Shown here: positions 17,337 to 26,667 of the stretch, piece by piece
Position numbering within the stretch: the stretch's first letter is position 1
Layout of the letters: every line of letters begins with the position of its first letter
From: CAG-877 sp963645945
GTDB taxonomy: Bacteria > Bacillota_I > Bacilli_A > RF39 > UBA660
Reading direction: 5' to 3'
Assembly (NCBI GenBank): GCA_963645945.1
Contig: CAVIUA010000008.1
Coordinates: forward strand, 1 to 45,142
Length of the DNA: 45,142 nucleotides
Position numbers and translations under genes: made by a program
Notes under the pieces: model-generated
What the model was told of the DNA's origin: nothing
The model's database searches: none
The model's input: only the letters and a program-made list of their open reading frames with translations

Positions 17337-18398
17337 ATGAAAAGAAAAGTAAAATTATTTATTGTAGCATTAATGCTTATGTTAACATCAGGTTGTGTGA
17401 AAATTAATATTTCTATGGATATTAAAAAGGATAAGTCAATGAATTATAGTATTTTATATGCCATGGATGAATCTTATGCTGGTAGTGAGGGTTATGAATT
17501 ACAAGATGAAAATTCTGTTAAAGAAGAAATTAAGAATAAGAATTGTTCTGTAGAATCTTATAATGAATCTAATATGCTTGGATATAAAGTAACTTGTAAA
17601 GTGCCTAATATTGATGAGTTAAGTTCTGAGAAGGAACTTGATGAATCTGATTTAGAATCTATTTTAAGTAATGAAAAGTCTAAAGTGTTTACTATTAAAA
17701 AAGGTTTCTTTAAAAATACTTATAGTGCTAAGTTGAAATCTGATTCTTTAGATTCTAGTGAATCTAATTATCGTGAAGAATATTCTGATGATGATTATGA
17801 TTTTGATTATGATACTGGTACTGATGATGATGATGATTATGATTACGATGATTATGATTACGATTATGATTTTGATGATGATGATGATGATTATGATTAC
17901 GATTATGATACTGATGATGATTATGATGATGATGATTCAGCAATTGATATATCAGCATTGAGTAGTATGGATATGAAATTCGAACTTAAACTTCCTTATA
18001 AGGCTATTAGTAGTAATGCTACTAGTAAAGATGATGATGGAAAACATTTAGTTTGGGATTATATGAAAATGTATCAATCTAGTGATGATAATTCTGATGT
18101 AGAATTTAAATTTGCATTATATAATACTACTAATATTATTTTAACTATTGTTATTGGTGTATTAGTAATTGGAGGTATTGTATTCTTTATACTTAAAAAG
18201 AATAAAAAAAATAAAATTAATGGTGTTACTAATATGAATACTAATAATGGTATGGTTAATCCAGTAAATGGACCTCAAGATATGTTTGGTAGTAATTTAC
18301 CAATAAATAATAATAGTGTTACAGTAATGCCAGCTGATATTAATACTGGTAACAATTCATCTGTTAATGATGTAAAAAAAAGTGATGATGTAATATAA
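17337..18398 (+). CDS. Lipoprotein (LppM-like N-terminus) with Asp-rich tract and C-terminal membrane helix
   Basis: The lipobox LTSGC puts the lipidated Cys at position 20. The following KINISMDIKKDKSMNYSILY resembles LppM-type domains. Residues 151-200 are almost pure Asp/Tyr (33 of 50 Asp), and the tract splits the outer domain. A transmembrane helix (about 260-280) is followed by KKNKKNK and an Asn-rich cytoplasmic tail of about 70 residues. The protein is therefore anchored by lipid and by helix. The start ATG 17337 follows AAAGGAG; the frame is open further upstream, but that part overlaps htpG and its terminator. The acidic stretch could bind Ca2+ or cationic surfaces, which is inference. 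Confidence 0.82.
   Translation: MKRKVKLFIVALMLMLTSGCVKINISMDIKKDKSMNYSILYAMDESYAGSEGYELQDENSVKEEIKNKNCSVESYNESNMLGYKVTCKVPNIDELSSEKELDESDLESILSNEKSKVFTIKKGFFKNTYSAKLKSDSLDSSESNYREEYSDDDYDFDYDTGTDDDDDYDYDDYDYDYDFDDDDDDYDYDYDTDDDYDDDDSAIDISALSSMDMKFELKLPYKAISSNATSKDDDGKHLVWDYMKMYQSSDDNSDVEFKFALYNTTNIILTIVIGVLVIGGIVFFILKKNKKNKINGVTNMNTNNGMVNPVNGPQDMFGSNLPINNNSVTVMPADINTGNNSSVNDVKKSDDVI
17787..17936 (+). repeat. GAT/TAT/TAC codon microsatellite in the lipoprotein gene
   Basis: Fifty consecutive codons are nearly all GAT with interspersed TAT, TAC and TTT, forming a degenerate trinucleotide repeat. All length changes by whole codons would keep the frame open. Confidence 0.9.
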
Positions 18399-18409
18399 TT
18401 TAATTATTT

Positions 18410-18447
18410 GGATAAGAGAAAATTTGTTTCTTTTGTCCTTTTTTTTT
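18410..18447 (+). terminator. Intrinsic terminator of the lipoprotein gene
   Basis: GGATAAGAGAAA (18410-18421) pairs over all 12 positions (two G-U) with TTTCTTTTGTCC (18427-18438) and is followed by nine T. Confidence 0.9.
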
Positions 18448-18491
18448 ATGCTTTTTTAAGGTATAATATTTATAGAATAAGGAGGGTGCTT

Positions 18492-20831
18492 ATGCCAGTA
18501 TTATCAAAAAAAGAATTAAATAAAATGAATAAGTATTTTAGGGCTTTAAATTATTTATCTGTTGCTCAATTATATTTATTAGATAACCCTTTAATTAGAA
18601 GAGGATTAGTTATTACCGATATAAAACCTAATGTAGTAGGTCATTGGGGGACTGCTCCTGGACAAAATTTTATTTATATGCATTTGAATAGAATCATTAA
18701 AAAGTATGATTTAAAGATGATTTATTTATCTGGACCTGGTCATGGTGGACAAGCAATGATTGCTAATAATTATTTGGAAGGTATTTATACTAAATTTTAT
18801 CCAGAAATAACTGAGGATGAAGCTGGTTTAAAGAAACTTTGTAAACAATTTAGCTTCCCTGGAGGAGTTTCTTCACATGTTGCTCCTGAGACACCTGGTT
18901 CCATTCATGAAGGCGGAGAATTAGGTTATAGTTTAGCACATGCAGCAGGAGCTGTTTTAGATAATCCTGATTTAATAGCAGCTTGTGTTGTTGGTGATGG
19001 AGAGGCTGAAACTGGACCTTTAGCAACATCTTGGAATATTAATAAATTTTTAAACTTTAAAAATGATGGGGTTGTTTTACCAATTTTACATCGTAATGGA
19101 TATAAAATTGCTAATCCTACTGTTTTTGGTAGAATGAGTGAAGAAGAAATGGAAGACTTTTTCTATGGACTTAGTTGGAAACCTTATTTTGTATCTGGAA
19201 CTGATCCTATGAAGATGCATGAAAAAATGGCTGAGACACTAGAGAAGGTTGTTAAAGATATTAAGAAAATAAAAAAGACTGGTACTGGTAACTATCCATT
19301 GATTGTTTTAACTACACCTAAAGGTTGGACTGGTCCTAAAGAGGTTGCTTCAAAGAAAATTGAAGGTAGTTTTAGAGCTCATCAAGTTCCTGTAGCAATA
19401 ACTAGAAATAATCAAGAAAATATTAAGTTATTAGAAAAATGGTTACGTAGTTATCATCCGGAAGAGTTATTTGATTCTAATGGTAGACTTATTAAAGAAC
19501 TTAGAGATTTATGTCCTACACCAAGTAAATGTATGGGTAATAGTCCTTACGCTAATGCTGGTTTATTATTAAAAGATATTATTACTCCTAATTGGCAAGA
19601 TTATGCAGTTGATGTTAAAACTCCAGGTAGTATAGTTTTACAAGATACTATGGAACTTGGTAAATATATAAGAGATATATTTAGTTTAAATAAAGCAAAT
19701 AAAAATTTTAGAATTTTTGGTCCTGATGAAGCTTTATCTAATAGATTTAATCACATTTTTGAAGTTGAAAATAGAACTTGGAATTTTAAGAAAATTAAAC
19801 AAGATGATGAGTTTTTATCTAATACTGGTAGAGTAATGGATTCATATTTATCTGAACATTTATGCCAAGGTATGTTAGAGGGTTATTTATTGACTGGAAG
19901 ATATGGATTTATTCATAGTTATGAGGCCTTTGTTAGAATAGTTGATTCTATGGCTAGTCAACATGCTAAATGGTTAAAGGTTTGTAATCAAATTCCTTGG
20001 AGAGCACCAATTGCATCTTTAAATTACTTATTGGTTTCACATGTTTTTCAACAGGATCATAATGGATATACTCATCAAGATCCAGGCTTTTTAAATCATT
20101 TGGTAACTAAGAAAGCTGATGTTATTAGAATGTATTTGCCTGCTGATACTAATTGTTTGTTATCTTGTTTTGAACATTGTATTAAAACAAAAAATTATGT
20201 AAATGTTATAGTTGCTTCTAAACATCCTAGACCACAATGGTTAACTAAAGAACAAGCTAAAATTCATTGTACTAAAGGATTGGGTGTTTGGGAATTCGCT
20301 AGTAATGATAATGGTAATCCAGATGTTATTATGGCTTGTTCTGGTGAAACTCCAACATTAGAAACATTAGCAGCCGTAGATATTTTAAGAAAAACAGTTA
20401 AAGGCATAAAAATTAGAGTTGTTAATGTAGTTGATTTAATGAAATTACAATCTCCTGAAACTCATCCACATGGTATGAGTGATCAAGAGTATGACGCTAT
20501 ATTTACAAAAGATAAGCCAATAATATTCAATTTTCATGGATATCCATCATTAATTCATCAATTGACATATAAAAGACATAATCGCAATATGCATGTACAT
20601 GGATATAAAGAAGAAGGTACAATTACTACTACTTTTGATATTAGAGTACAAAATGAAATTGATAGATTTAATTTAGTTATTTCTGCTTTAAAGGAAATAC
20701 CTAGATATAAAGATGTTAGTAAAGCATTGGTAGATTGGTGTTTAGATATGTTAAAGAAACATAAAGAATATATTTGTGAATATGGTGAAGATATGCCTTA
20801 TATACAAAATTGGAAATGGGATATTAAATAA
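18492..20831 (+). CDS. xfp: Phosphoketolase (xylulose-5-phosphate/fructose-6-phosphate)
   Basis: This thiamine-diphosphate enzyme splits xylulose 5-phosphate (and often fructose 6-phosphate) with phosphate to acetyl phosphate plus a shorter sugar phosphate, the key step of heterofermentative sugar use. Signature blocks are GHWGTAPGQNF (N-terminal), SGPGHGGQA, SHVAPETPGSIHEGGELGYS and the ThDP motif GDGEAETGP. The 779 residues are the typical size. AAGGAGGG fixes ATG 18492, and a TATAAT at 18462-18467 is the likely -10. It is monocistronic with its own terminator. No acetate kinase is in the window. Confidence 0.97.
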   Translation: MPVLSKKELNKMNKYFRALNYLSVAQLYLLDNPLIRRGLVITDIKPNVVGHWGTAPGQNFIYMHLNRIIKKYDLKMIYLSGPGHGGQAMIANNYLEGIYTKFYPEITEDEAGLKKLCKQFSFPGGVSSHVAPETPGSIHEGGELGYSLAHAAGAVLDNPDLIAACVVGDGEAETGPLATSWNINKFLNFKNDGVVLPILHRNGYKIANPTVFGRMSEEEMEDFFYGLSWKPYFVSGTDPMKMHEKMAETLEKVVKDIKKIKKTGTGNYPLIVLTTPKGWTGPKEVASKKIEGSFRAHQVPVAITRNNQENIKLLEKWLRSYHPEELFDSNGRLIKELRDLCPTPSKCMGNSPYANAGLLLKDIITPNWQDYAVDVKTPGSIVLQDTMELGKYIRDIFSLNKANKNFRIFGPDEALSNRFNHIFEVENRTWNFKKIKQDDEFLSNTGRVMDSYLSEHLCQGMLEGYLLTGRYGFIHSYEAFVRIVDSMASQHAKWLKVCNQIPWRAPIASLNYLLVSHVFQQDHNGYTHQDPGFLNHLVTKKADVIRMYLPADTNCLLSCFEHCIKTKNYVNVIVASKHPRPQWLTKEQAKIHCTKGLGVWEFASNDNGNPDVIMACSGETPTLETLAAVDILRKTVKGIKIRVVNVVDLMKLQSPETHPHGMSDQEYDAIFTKDKPIIFNFHGYPSLIHQLTYKRHNRNMHVHGYKEEGTITTTFDIRVQNEIDRFNLVISALKEIPRYKDVSKALVDWCLDMLKKHKEYICEYGEDMPYIQNWKWDIK

Positions 20832-20847
20832 AATCTGTAAAAAGAAA

Positions 20848-20877
20848 AAAATACAATATTAATTTATTGTATTTTTT
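20848..20877 (+). terminator. Intrinsic terminator of xfp
   Basis: AATACAATA and TATTGTATT form a nine-pair stem around TTAATT, followed by a T run. Confidence 0.85.
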
Positions 20878-20962
20878 GTGGGTTTATTGTAAAATTGTTA
20901 TAGATAATAGTATGATAATCAGTAAAAAAAATTATTGATTAAGAAAGAGGGAGTGGAGCTAG

Positions 20963-22819
20963 ATGATATTTAGTTCAGCATTAGGAATAGTTGGATTTTG
21001 TTATTCAATTGTTATTTTGTGCTTATATTTTTGGAAGAAAAAAGCTAATATAGAAGGACGTTTAACAACAATATTTTTTAAATTTTTAGTTATTTCTATG
21101 GTGTTTATAGGAATATTAGAAATTAGTTGTATCTGGTCTATAGTTAGTATTGATCAACATCCTATATTTACAGAAGTTTTATGTCGAGTGCATATTTTAG
21201 CGGACATTATTTGGATGACAGTTGTTTTTGTATATATTTATGCAGTTACAATAGATGTTCGTATTATAGGTGATTATGTAAAAACACGTAGAATTTTGGG
21301 TATTATTCTAATTATTGCTGATGCTTTATTATATTTTTTATCTTGTTCATTAGAAATTACTTTTCATTCTGCAGTTAATCCTAATTATCTTGTCATTGGT
21401 GGACCAGCATTATATCCAGTATATGCACTAGGTGGAATTGGTTCTTTTGCAATACTTTTTATGATGCTTAAGTATCGAAAAACAAAACCTAAGGAATTAA
21501 ATTATCCTATTACTTTCTTTGGTATTTCATTTGTAATTGTTACTTGTATAGAATTTGTATTCTTTAGTTATAGAATAAACTATATTTATTTCTTATATGC
21601 TTATTTACTTATTGCTATGTATTTTACTATTGAAAGTCAGGATACAAAATTATTATCACAAGCTGAAGAAAGTCGACAAGAAGCTGAAAAGGCTAATCAA
21701 GCAAAAAGTGACTTTTTAGCAAGTATTTCTCATGAAATTAGAACTCCTATGAATACAATATTAGGTTTTAGTCAAGCTATGTTAGAAGAAAAAACATTGA
21801 CTGAAGAAATAGTTAAGAGAGATACTAAAGATATCAAAGAGGCTAGTGCTGATTTACTGGAATTAATTAATAATATTTTGGATATTTCTAGAATTGAATC
21901 TGGTAAAGAAACTGTTGATGTAAAAGAATATAAAATTGAAGATTTATTATTTGAAGTTAATAGTGTTATCGTTTCTAAAGTAAGTAGAGATGTTTTAGAT
22001 TTTAAGATTAATGTTGATGGTAATATTCCTACTAAATATAAAGGTGACTCTGATAAGTTATTTAAAATTCTAGTTAATATTTTAGCTAATGCTATTAGTC
22101 ATACTAAATTTGGTAGTGTTTCTCTTGATGTTGGTGGTGCATACGTTGGTGAAACATTTAAACTTAGTTTGATTATTTCAAATACTGGTCATGAAATGAC
22201 TGAAAGTGAATTTAATAAGAGTTTTGAAGATTTTTCAGAACAAGGTTCTACAATTGGTACTGATAGTATTAAATTAGGATTGATAGTTGCAAAAAGACTT
22301 ATAGAAATATTGGGCGGTACAATTGATTTTAGAAATGAAAAAGGAAAAGGTACTAGATATCTTGTAAGTATTGATCAAGATGTAATTGATGATATGAAAA
22401 TTGGTGCTGTATCAATTGATAATTCTAATATTGTTGAAAAGAAACAATTAGATTTAACTGGTAAAAAGGCTTTAATCGTTGATGATAATGCTGTTAATGT
22501 TAAATTAGCTATGCGGTTGTTAGGACAATTTAATTTGGAGTTAAGTAGTGCTTCTAATGGTAGAGATTGTATAGATTTAGTTAAGAGAAATCATTATGAT
22601 ATTATTTTCTTAGATCATATGATGCCTGAGTTGGATGGTATAGCGACTGTTCATCTTTTACGTAATGATGGTTGTGAATTACCAATAATTGCATTGACTG
22701 CTAATTCATATTCTGGTTCTAGAGAAAGGTATGTTAATGAAGGATTTACTGATTATTTAGCTAAACCATTTAAATATAAAGATTTACATAAAATACTTGA
22801 AAGGTATTTAAATAAATAG
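20963..22819 (+). CDS. Hybrid histidine kinase A: 7-helix sensor, HisKA, degenerate ATPase, receiver
   Basis: Residues 1-225 hold about seven hydrophobic helices like the HisKA_7TM sensor. HisKA has the phospho-acceptor His257 in SISHEIRTPMN. The ATPase domain keeps N372 and N376 of the N box, but the G1 box reads NTGHE (407-411) instead of DTGxG, and the G2 box reads SIKLGL (435-440) instead of GTGLGL. ATP binding is therefore doubtful. The receiver (about 502-617) is intact: D507/D508, Asp551 (FLDHMMPELDG), Thr in ALTAN and the Lys in AKPF. GAGGGAG precedes ATG 20963. It is followed 16 bases later by a related kinase, so they form one operon and possibly a heterodimer. The ligand is unknown. 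Confidence 0.88.
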   Translation: MIFSSALGIVGFCYSIVILCLYFWKKKANIEGRLTTIFFKFLVISMVFIGILEISCIWSIVSIDQHPIFTEVLCRVHILADIIWMTVVFVYIYAVTIDVRIIGDYVKTRRILGIILIIADALLYFLSCSLEITFHSAVNPNYLVIGGPALYPVYALGGIGSFAILFMMLKYRKTKPKELNYPITFFGISFVIVTCIEFVFFSYRINYIYFLYAYLLIAMYFTIESQDTKLLSQAEESRQEAEKANQAKSDFLASISHEIRTPMNTILGFSQAMLEEKTLTEEIVKRDTKDIKEASADLLELINNILDISRIESGKETVDVKEYKIEDLLFEVNSVIVSKVSRDVLDFKINVDGNIPTKYKGDSDKLFKILVNILANAISHTKFGSVSLDVGGAYVGETFKLSLIISNTGHEMTESEFNKSFEDFSEQGSTIGTDSIKLGLIVAKRLIEILGGTIDFRNEKGKGTRYLVSIDQDVIDDMKIGAVSIDNSNIVEKKQLDLTGKKALIVDDNAVNVKLAMRLLGQFNLELSSASNGRDCIDLVKRNHYDIIFLDHMMPELDGIATVHLLRNDGCELPIIALTANSYSGSRERYVNEGFTDYLAKPFKYKDLHKILERYLNK

Positions 22820-22835
22820 GGAGGGAGTAAGGTGT

Positions 22836-25709
22836 ATGAAAAGTATATTTAATTTATCAGAAAATCTTTCTACAAGTATATTATTTACATTTGGATGTTT
22901 ATTATTTACTGTTTTCCTTTCCTTTATTTATTTTTCAAAAGAGAAACAATGTGATTTAAGAAGTAAAATTTATAGAGTTATTTTGATGCTTGTTGTTGTT
23001 GTTTTATCTACAGAATTCTTGTATTTACTTTGTTTAGCATATGTAAATATGGAATTTGTAATTACAATTATTAGATATATACATTGGATGAGTTTTATTC
23101 TTTGGGTTGGAACTTATTGTATCTATTGTGTTGTTTATATGCAGAAACTTCAATATGACAATTTTGGTATATTGTTAAAAAATAGTAAAAATAGTAAGGC
23201 TATGTTAATACTTACGATGCTTTTATTACTTGTTTATATTGTTACTCCTAAAAGTGCGATTGATGTAAATTTAAATGAATGTATTTCTAGTGTTACCGAT
23301 TATGCTATATTATTTTGTTTAACTGGTATGTGTATTTATATATTAGTTTGTTGTTTTACTTTATATAGGGAGCATCCTTTAAGAAGAAAGATTGCTATTA
23401 GTTTGATTATGTTTGTATTACTTACAATGTTAATATTACAATTAAGATTTAATAATATTTCTGTTTATGTTGTTTGTTGTTCATTACAGGTTTTCTTCTT
23501 GTATTTCATTATTGAAAATCCTGATATTCATCTAGCTAGAGAGATAGAAGGATTGAAAGCTAATATTGATAAGTCTAACAAATCTAAAACTGATTTCTTA
23601 TCTAATATGTCTCATGAGATTAGAACTCCTATGAACGCAATTATAGGTTTTTCAGATTCATTATTAAATAGTCCTAAATTTGATGAAACTTCTGCTCGTA
23701 ATGATATTCAAAGTATTGCTACTGCTGGTACTAATTTAGTTGATATTATTAATAATATTTTGGATATTTCTAAGATTGAATCTGGTAATGATTCACTAGA
23801 TAATAAAGAGTGCAGTATTGCTAAGATTGTCAAAGAGCTTGGTAGTATTATTGAAGCAAGAATTGGTAATAATCCTGTTAAATTGTATATTGAGTTAGAT
23901 GAACAAATACCTTCTAAGGTTTATGGTGATGCTACTAAGATTTATCAAATACTTCTTAATATTACAAATAATGCTGTTAAGTATACTGAAGTTGGTAAAA
24001 TTAAACTTTCTATTGTTCAAGAAAAGAAAGAAAATGATATGGTTCTTTTACATATTAAGATTTCTGATACTGGTTATGGTATTAAAAAAGAAGATTATGA
24101 TAAAATATTTGAAAAATTTTCTAGACTTGATAGTGCTGTTTCAAAAGAGATTGAAGGTACTGGATTAGGCCTTGTTATTACTAAGAAGTTTGTGGATTTA
24201 ATGAATGGTAAGATTTGGTTTACTAGTGAGTTTGAAGTAGGAACTACTTTTTATGTAGATTTACCTTTAAAAGTTATTGATTCAACTCCTATTGGTAGTG
24301 TTACTCAAGAATCTTCTGTTCAAAGGGTTAGAAATTTCTTGGATTGTTCTGATTTTACTGCCTTGGTTGTTGATGATAGTAAACTTAATTTAAAAGTTGC
24401 TGAAAGATTACTTAAAAAGTATAAATTTAATGTTGATATTGCTCAATCTGGCAAGGATTGTATATATAAGTATAAGTATGGTAATCATTATGATATTATA
24501 TTCTTAGATCATATGATGCCTGAAATGGATGGAATTGAAACTGTTCGTATTTTGAAAAAACTAGATGATTATGAAACTCCACCTATAATTGCTTTAACTG
24601 CTAATACTATGAATGGTATGGAGGAAATATATTTAAAAGAAGGTTTTGATTATTATTTACCTATGCCAATTAATACACAAGAATTAGATAGAGTTATTCA
24701 TAAATTTTTTGAAAATAAAACTGTTACATTGGTTGATGATAATATTATGTCTCATTCTGAAAGTGCTAGTGTAAGTAGTGATGTTAAAGATGATAAACCT
24801 ATTGAAAAAGTTTCAAAAGTTGTTGAAGAGATTAAACATATTGATATTAATACAGTTGTACCAAGTGCTGATGTTAAAACAGAAGAACATGATAATAAAG
24901 TTGAAGAAAAGTCTGAAGGACCTGTAGCTAAAGAAACTGAGGTTAAGGAAGAAGCTAAGGTTGAAGAAAAGGCTGAAGTACCTGTAGCTAAAGAAACTGA
25001 AGTTAAGGAAGAAGCTAAGGTTGATGAAAAAGCTGAAGTAGCTGTAGCTGAAGAGAAGACTGAGGTTAAGGAAGAGGCTAAGGTTGAAGAAAAGACTGAA
25101 GTACCTGTAGCTGATGAGAAGACTGAGGTTGAAGTAGCTAAGGTTGAAGAAAAGGCTGAAGTACCTGTAGCTAAAGAAACTGAAGTTAAGGAAGAAGCTA
25201 AGGTTGATGAAAAAGCTGAAGTAGCTGTAGCTGAAGAGAAGACTGAGGTTAAGGAAGAGGCTAAGGTTGAAGAAAAGACTGAAGTACCTGTAGCTGATGA
25301 GAAGACTGAGGTTGAAGTAGCTACTGATAAGAGTGATGATGCTATGGTTGCATATTTAAAGGAAAATGGTGTTAATATTGATAATTCATTAGAACTTCTT
25401 GGTGATATGGAAATGTATAATATGACCATGGGTGATTTTATAGCTGATGTAGAATCTAAATGGGAAAGAATTAATAAATTTAAAATTGATGGAGATATGC
25501 CAAATTATGCAATTGAAGTTCATTCATTAAAAAGTGATTGTAAGTACTTAGGGTTTATGGATTTAGCTGATATTAGTTATCAACATGAATTAAAGAGTAA
25601 AGAAAATGATATTAATTTTGTTAATGAACATTTTGAAGAATTAGTTAGTCAATATAATAAAGTACTTGAATTTGTTAAAACTTATATAGCTAGATATGAA
25701 CTTGGGTAA
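22836..25709 (+). CDS. Hybrid histidine kinase B: sensor, HisKA, ATPase, receiver, repeat linker, Hpt
   Basis: About seven N-terminal helices (15-228) precede HisKA with His260 (NMSHEIRTPMN) and a complete ATPase domain: DTGYG at 411-415 and GTGLGL at 441-446. The receiver (about 506-625) has Asp558 in FLDHMMPEMDG, but the invariant Lys is Met (LPMPI). A Glu/Val/Lys/Ala-rich linker (about 690-835) is built from near-identical repeats. The last 120 residues are an Hpt domain with phospho-His896 in EVHSLKSDCKYLG. The architecture is an unorthodox phosphorelay, but no output regulator is encoded nearby. The acidic and alternating linker would act as a long tether for Hpt. Confidence 0.9.
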   Translation: MKSIFNLSENLSTSILFTFGCLLFTVFLSFIYFSKEKQCDLRSKIYRVILMLVVVVLSTEFLYLLCLAYVNMEFVITIIRYIHWMSFILWVGTYCIYCVVYMQKLQYDNFGILLKNSKNSKAMLILTMLLLLVYIVTPKSAIDVNLNECISSVTDYAILFCLTGMCIYILVCCFTLYREHPLRRKIAISLIMFVLLTMLILQLRFNNISVYVVCCSLQVFFLYFIIENPDIHLAREIEGLKANIDKSNKSKTDFLSNMSHEIRTPMNAIIGFSDSLLNSPKFDETSARNDIQSIATAGTNLVDIINNILDISKIESGNDSLDNKECSIAKIVKELGSIIEARIGNNPVKLYIELDEQIPSKVYGDATKIYQILLNITNNAVKYTEVGKIKLSIVQEKKENDMVLLHIKISDTGYGIKKEDYDKIFEKFSRLDSAVSKEIEGTGLGLVITKKFVDLMNGKIWFTSEFEVGTTFYVDLPLKVIDSTPIGSVTQESSVQRVRNFLDCSDFTALVVDDSKLNLKVAERLLKKYKFNVDIAQSGKDCIYKYKYGNHYDIIFLDHMMPEMDGIETVRILKKLDDYETPPIIALTANTMNGMEEIYLKEGFDYYLPMPINTQELDRVIHKFFENKTVTLVDDNIMSHSESASVSSDVKDDKPIEKVSKVVEEIKHIDINTVVPSADVKTEEHDNKVEEKSEGPVAKETEVKEEAKVEEKAEVPVAKETEVKEEAKVDEKAEVAVAEEKTEVKEEAKVEEKTEVPVADEKTEVEVAKVEEKAEVPVAKETEVKEEAKVDEKAEVAVAEEKTEVKEEAKVEEKTEVPVADEKTEVEVATDKSDDAMVAYLKENGVNIDNSLELLGDMEMYNMTMGDFIADVESKWERINKFKIDGDMPNYAIEVHSLKSDCKYLGFMDLADISYQHELKSKENDINFVNEHFEELVSQYNKVLEFVKTYIARYELG
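24954..25323 (+). repeat. Perfect 183-bp tandem duplication in the kinase B linker
   Basis: The segment from 24954 recurs without a mismatch I can see from 25137, an offset of 183 bases (61 codons). The unit itself is made of shorter KVEEKxEVPVA(K/D)E-type units, with a diverged partial copy at 24901-24953. The frame is kept. Confidence 0.93.
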
Positions 25710-25713
25710 AAAT

Positions 25714-25742
25714 AAACGAATAGGTTAATACTTATTCGTTTT
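25714..25742 (+). terminator. Intrinsic terminator of the kinase operon
   Basis: AAACGAATA (25714-25722) pairs with TATTCGTTT (25733-25741). The T tract is short. Confidence 0.65.
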
Positions 25743-25756
25743 ACTATGAAAAAATA

Positions 25757-25779
25757 AAAGAGCAATTGATTTGCTCTTT
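25757..25779 (-). terminator. Intrinsic terminator of the WG-repeat protein gene
   Basis: AAAGAGCAA and TTGCTCTTT form a nine-pair stem with a five-base loop. On the minus strand it is followed by TTTATTTTTT. Confidence 0.8.
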
Positions 25780-26473
25780 ATGCATATTTATTTGTTCCTA
25801 AATCGAATGGAATTATATTTCTATTTCCATTTATATCTGTTGTATAGATATATATTGTTTTTTCTTTCTCTAATACAACTATTTCTTTTATATTTGTATA
25901 TTCATCGTTTGTTAATTTTTTTCCAGAATAATCATATACATTTATTGTATAATCTTTTAATGTTACTAAATCATTTTCTGTTGCTTCTATATAATCATAT
26001 TCAGTATTTAATATTAAACCACCAGATTTATTTATAATTCCATATTTGTTATCTTTTATTACTATACCATAATTTTTATTTTTTGTTATTTTTGGATAAG
26101 TATCAAATGTATAATATGTTGCTTTTATTTCTGGATTATATAATAAATATTTGTTATTGTCATATATTGATATAAATGAATCATATTCAATAATAAATTG
26201 ATCAGCTTCGTTCTTTTTAATGGTACAATTATTTATGCATGTGTATGAATCAATCATTTCTTTTTTTTCATATAAATTGATTTTATTTGATTCGATTGTA
26301 TATGTATATGTTTTATTACCTTCAATTTCTTTATATATGTTATCTTTATTATTAGGTGAATATTTATAATTTACCCAGGCGACTGTTAGCAATATCGCTA
26401 TTATTGTAGATATTCCCATTGATGTTATTATGATTTTATCTATTAATTCTAGTTTTGTTTCGCTTTTTCCCAT
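25778..26473 (-). CDS. Membrane-anchored protein with a WG-type repeat
   Basis: The 231-residue protein has one helix (about 13-35) and an extracytoplasmic region. The segment near residues 140-165 (NKYGIINKSGGLILNTEYDYIE) fits the WG repeat found in Bacteroidetes and Firmicutes surface proteins; only one good copy is visible. Two cysteines (in YTCINNCTIKK) could form a disulfide. The start ATG 26473 has GTGAGGT about 14 bases before it, a rather distant site. It is divergent from hsp20 and convergent with the kinase operon. Function unknown. Confidence 0.75.
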   Translation of the reverse strand: MGKSETKLELIDKIIITSMGISTIIAILLTVAWVNYKYSPNNKDNIYKEIEGNKTYTYTIESNKINLYEKKEMIDSYTCINNCTIKKNEADQFIIEYDSFISIYDNNKYLLYNPEIKATYYTFDTYPKITKNKNYGIVIKDNKYGIINKSGGLILNTEYDYIEATENDLVTLKDYTINVYDYSGKKLTNDEYTNIKEIVVLEKEKTIYIYTTDINGNRNIIPFDLGTNKYA

Positions 26474-26600
26474 AAAATGTCACACAACCTCACTCTTATA
26501 TCTTATTTATTCTAGTATAACATAATTTATTAGATATGTCTTTTATTTTTCTTATTTTTTTATATATATTTTATTTATAATTGGAAATAATAATATTAAA

Positions 26601-26642
26601 TTAGCACTTGCTATTGACAAGTGCTAAAAATGGTGATATAAC
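26601..26642 (+). promoter_or_regulatory. CIRCE operator (HrcA site) overlapping the hsp20 promoter
   Basis: TTAGCACTT (26601-26609), nine bases, then AAGTGCTAA (26619-26627) is a perfectly symmetric inverted repeat with one base per arm off the CIRCE consensus. TTGACA at 26614-26619 and TATAAC at 26637-26642 are 17 bases apart. Confidence 0.92.
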
Positions 26643-26667
26643 GATAGTTGAAAGGAAGATGATAAGT

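Noticed and set aside
24901..25330. Possible CRISPR array because of regular repeats
   Set aside because: The repeats are contiguous, protein-coding and have no spacers; no cas gene is nearby.
24752..25429. Open minus-strand frame of 225 codons, Ser/Thr-rich
   Set aside because: It is the antisense of the Glu/Lys repeat linker of kinase B; the repeats alone keep it open, and no ribosome site is present.
26608..26667. Longer Hsp20 start within the CIRCE element
   Set aside because: It lies upstream of the promoter's expected transcript start and would translate the operator.
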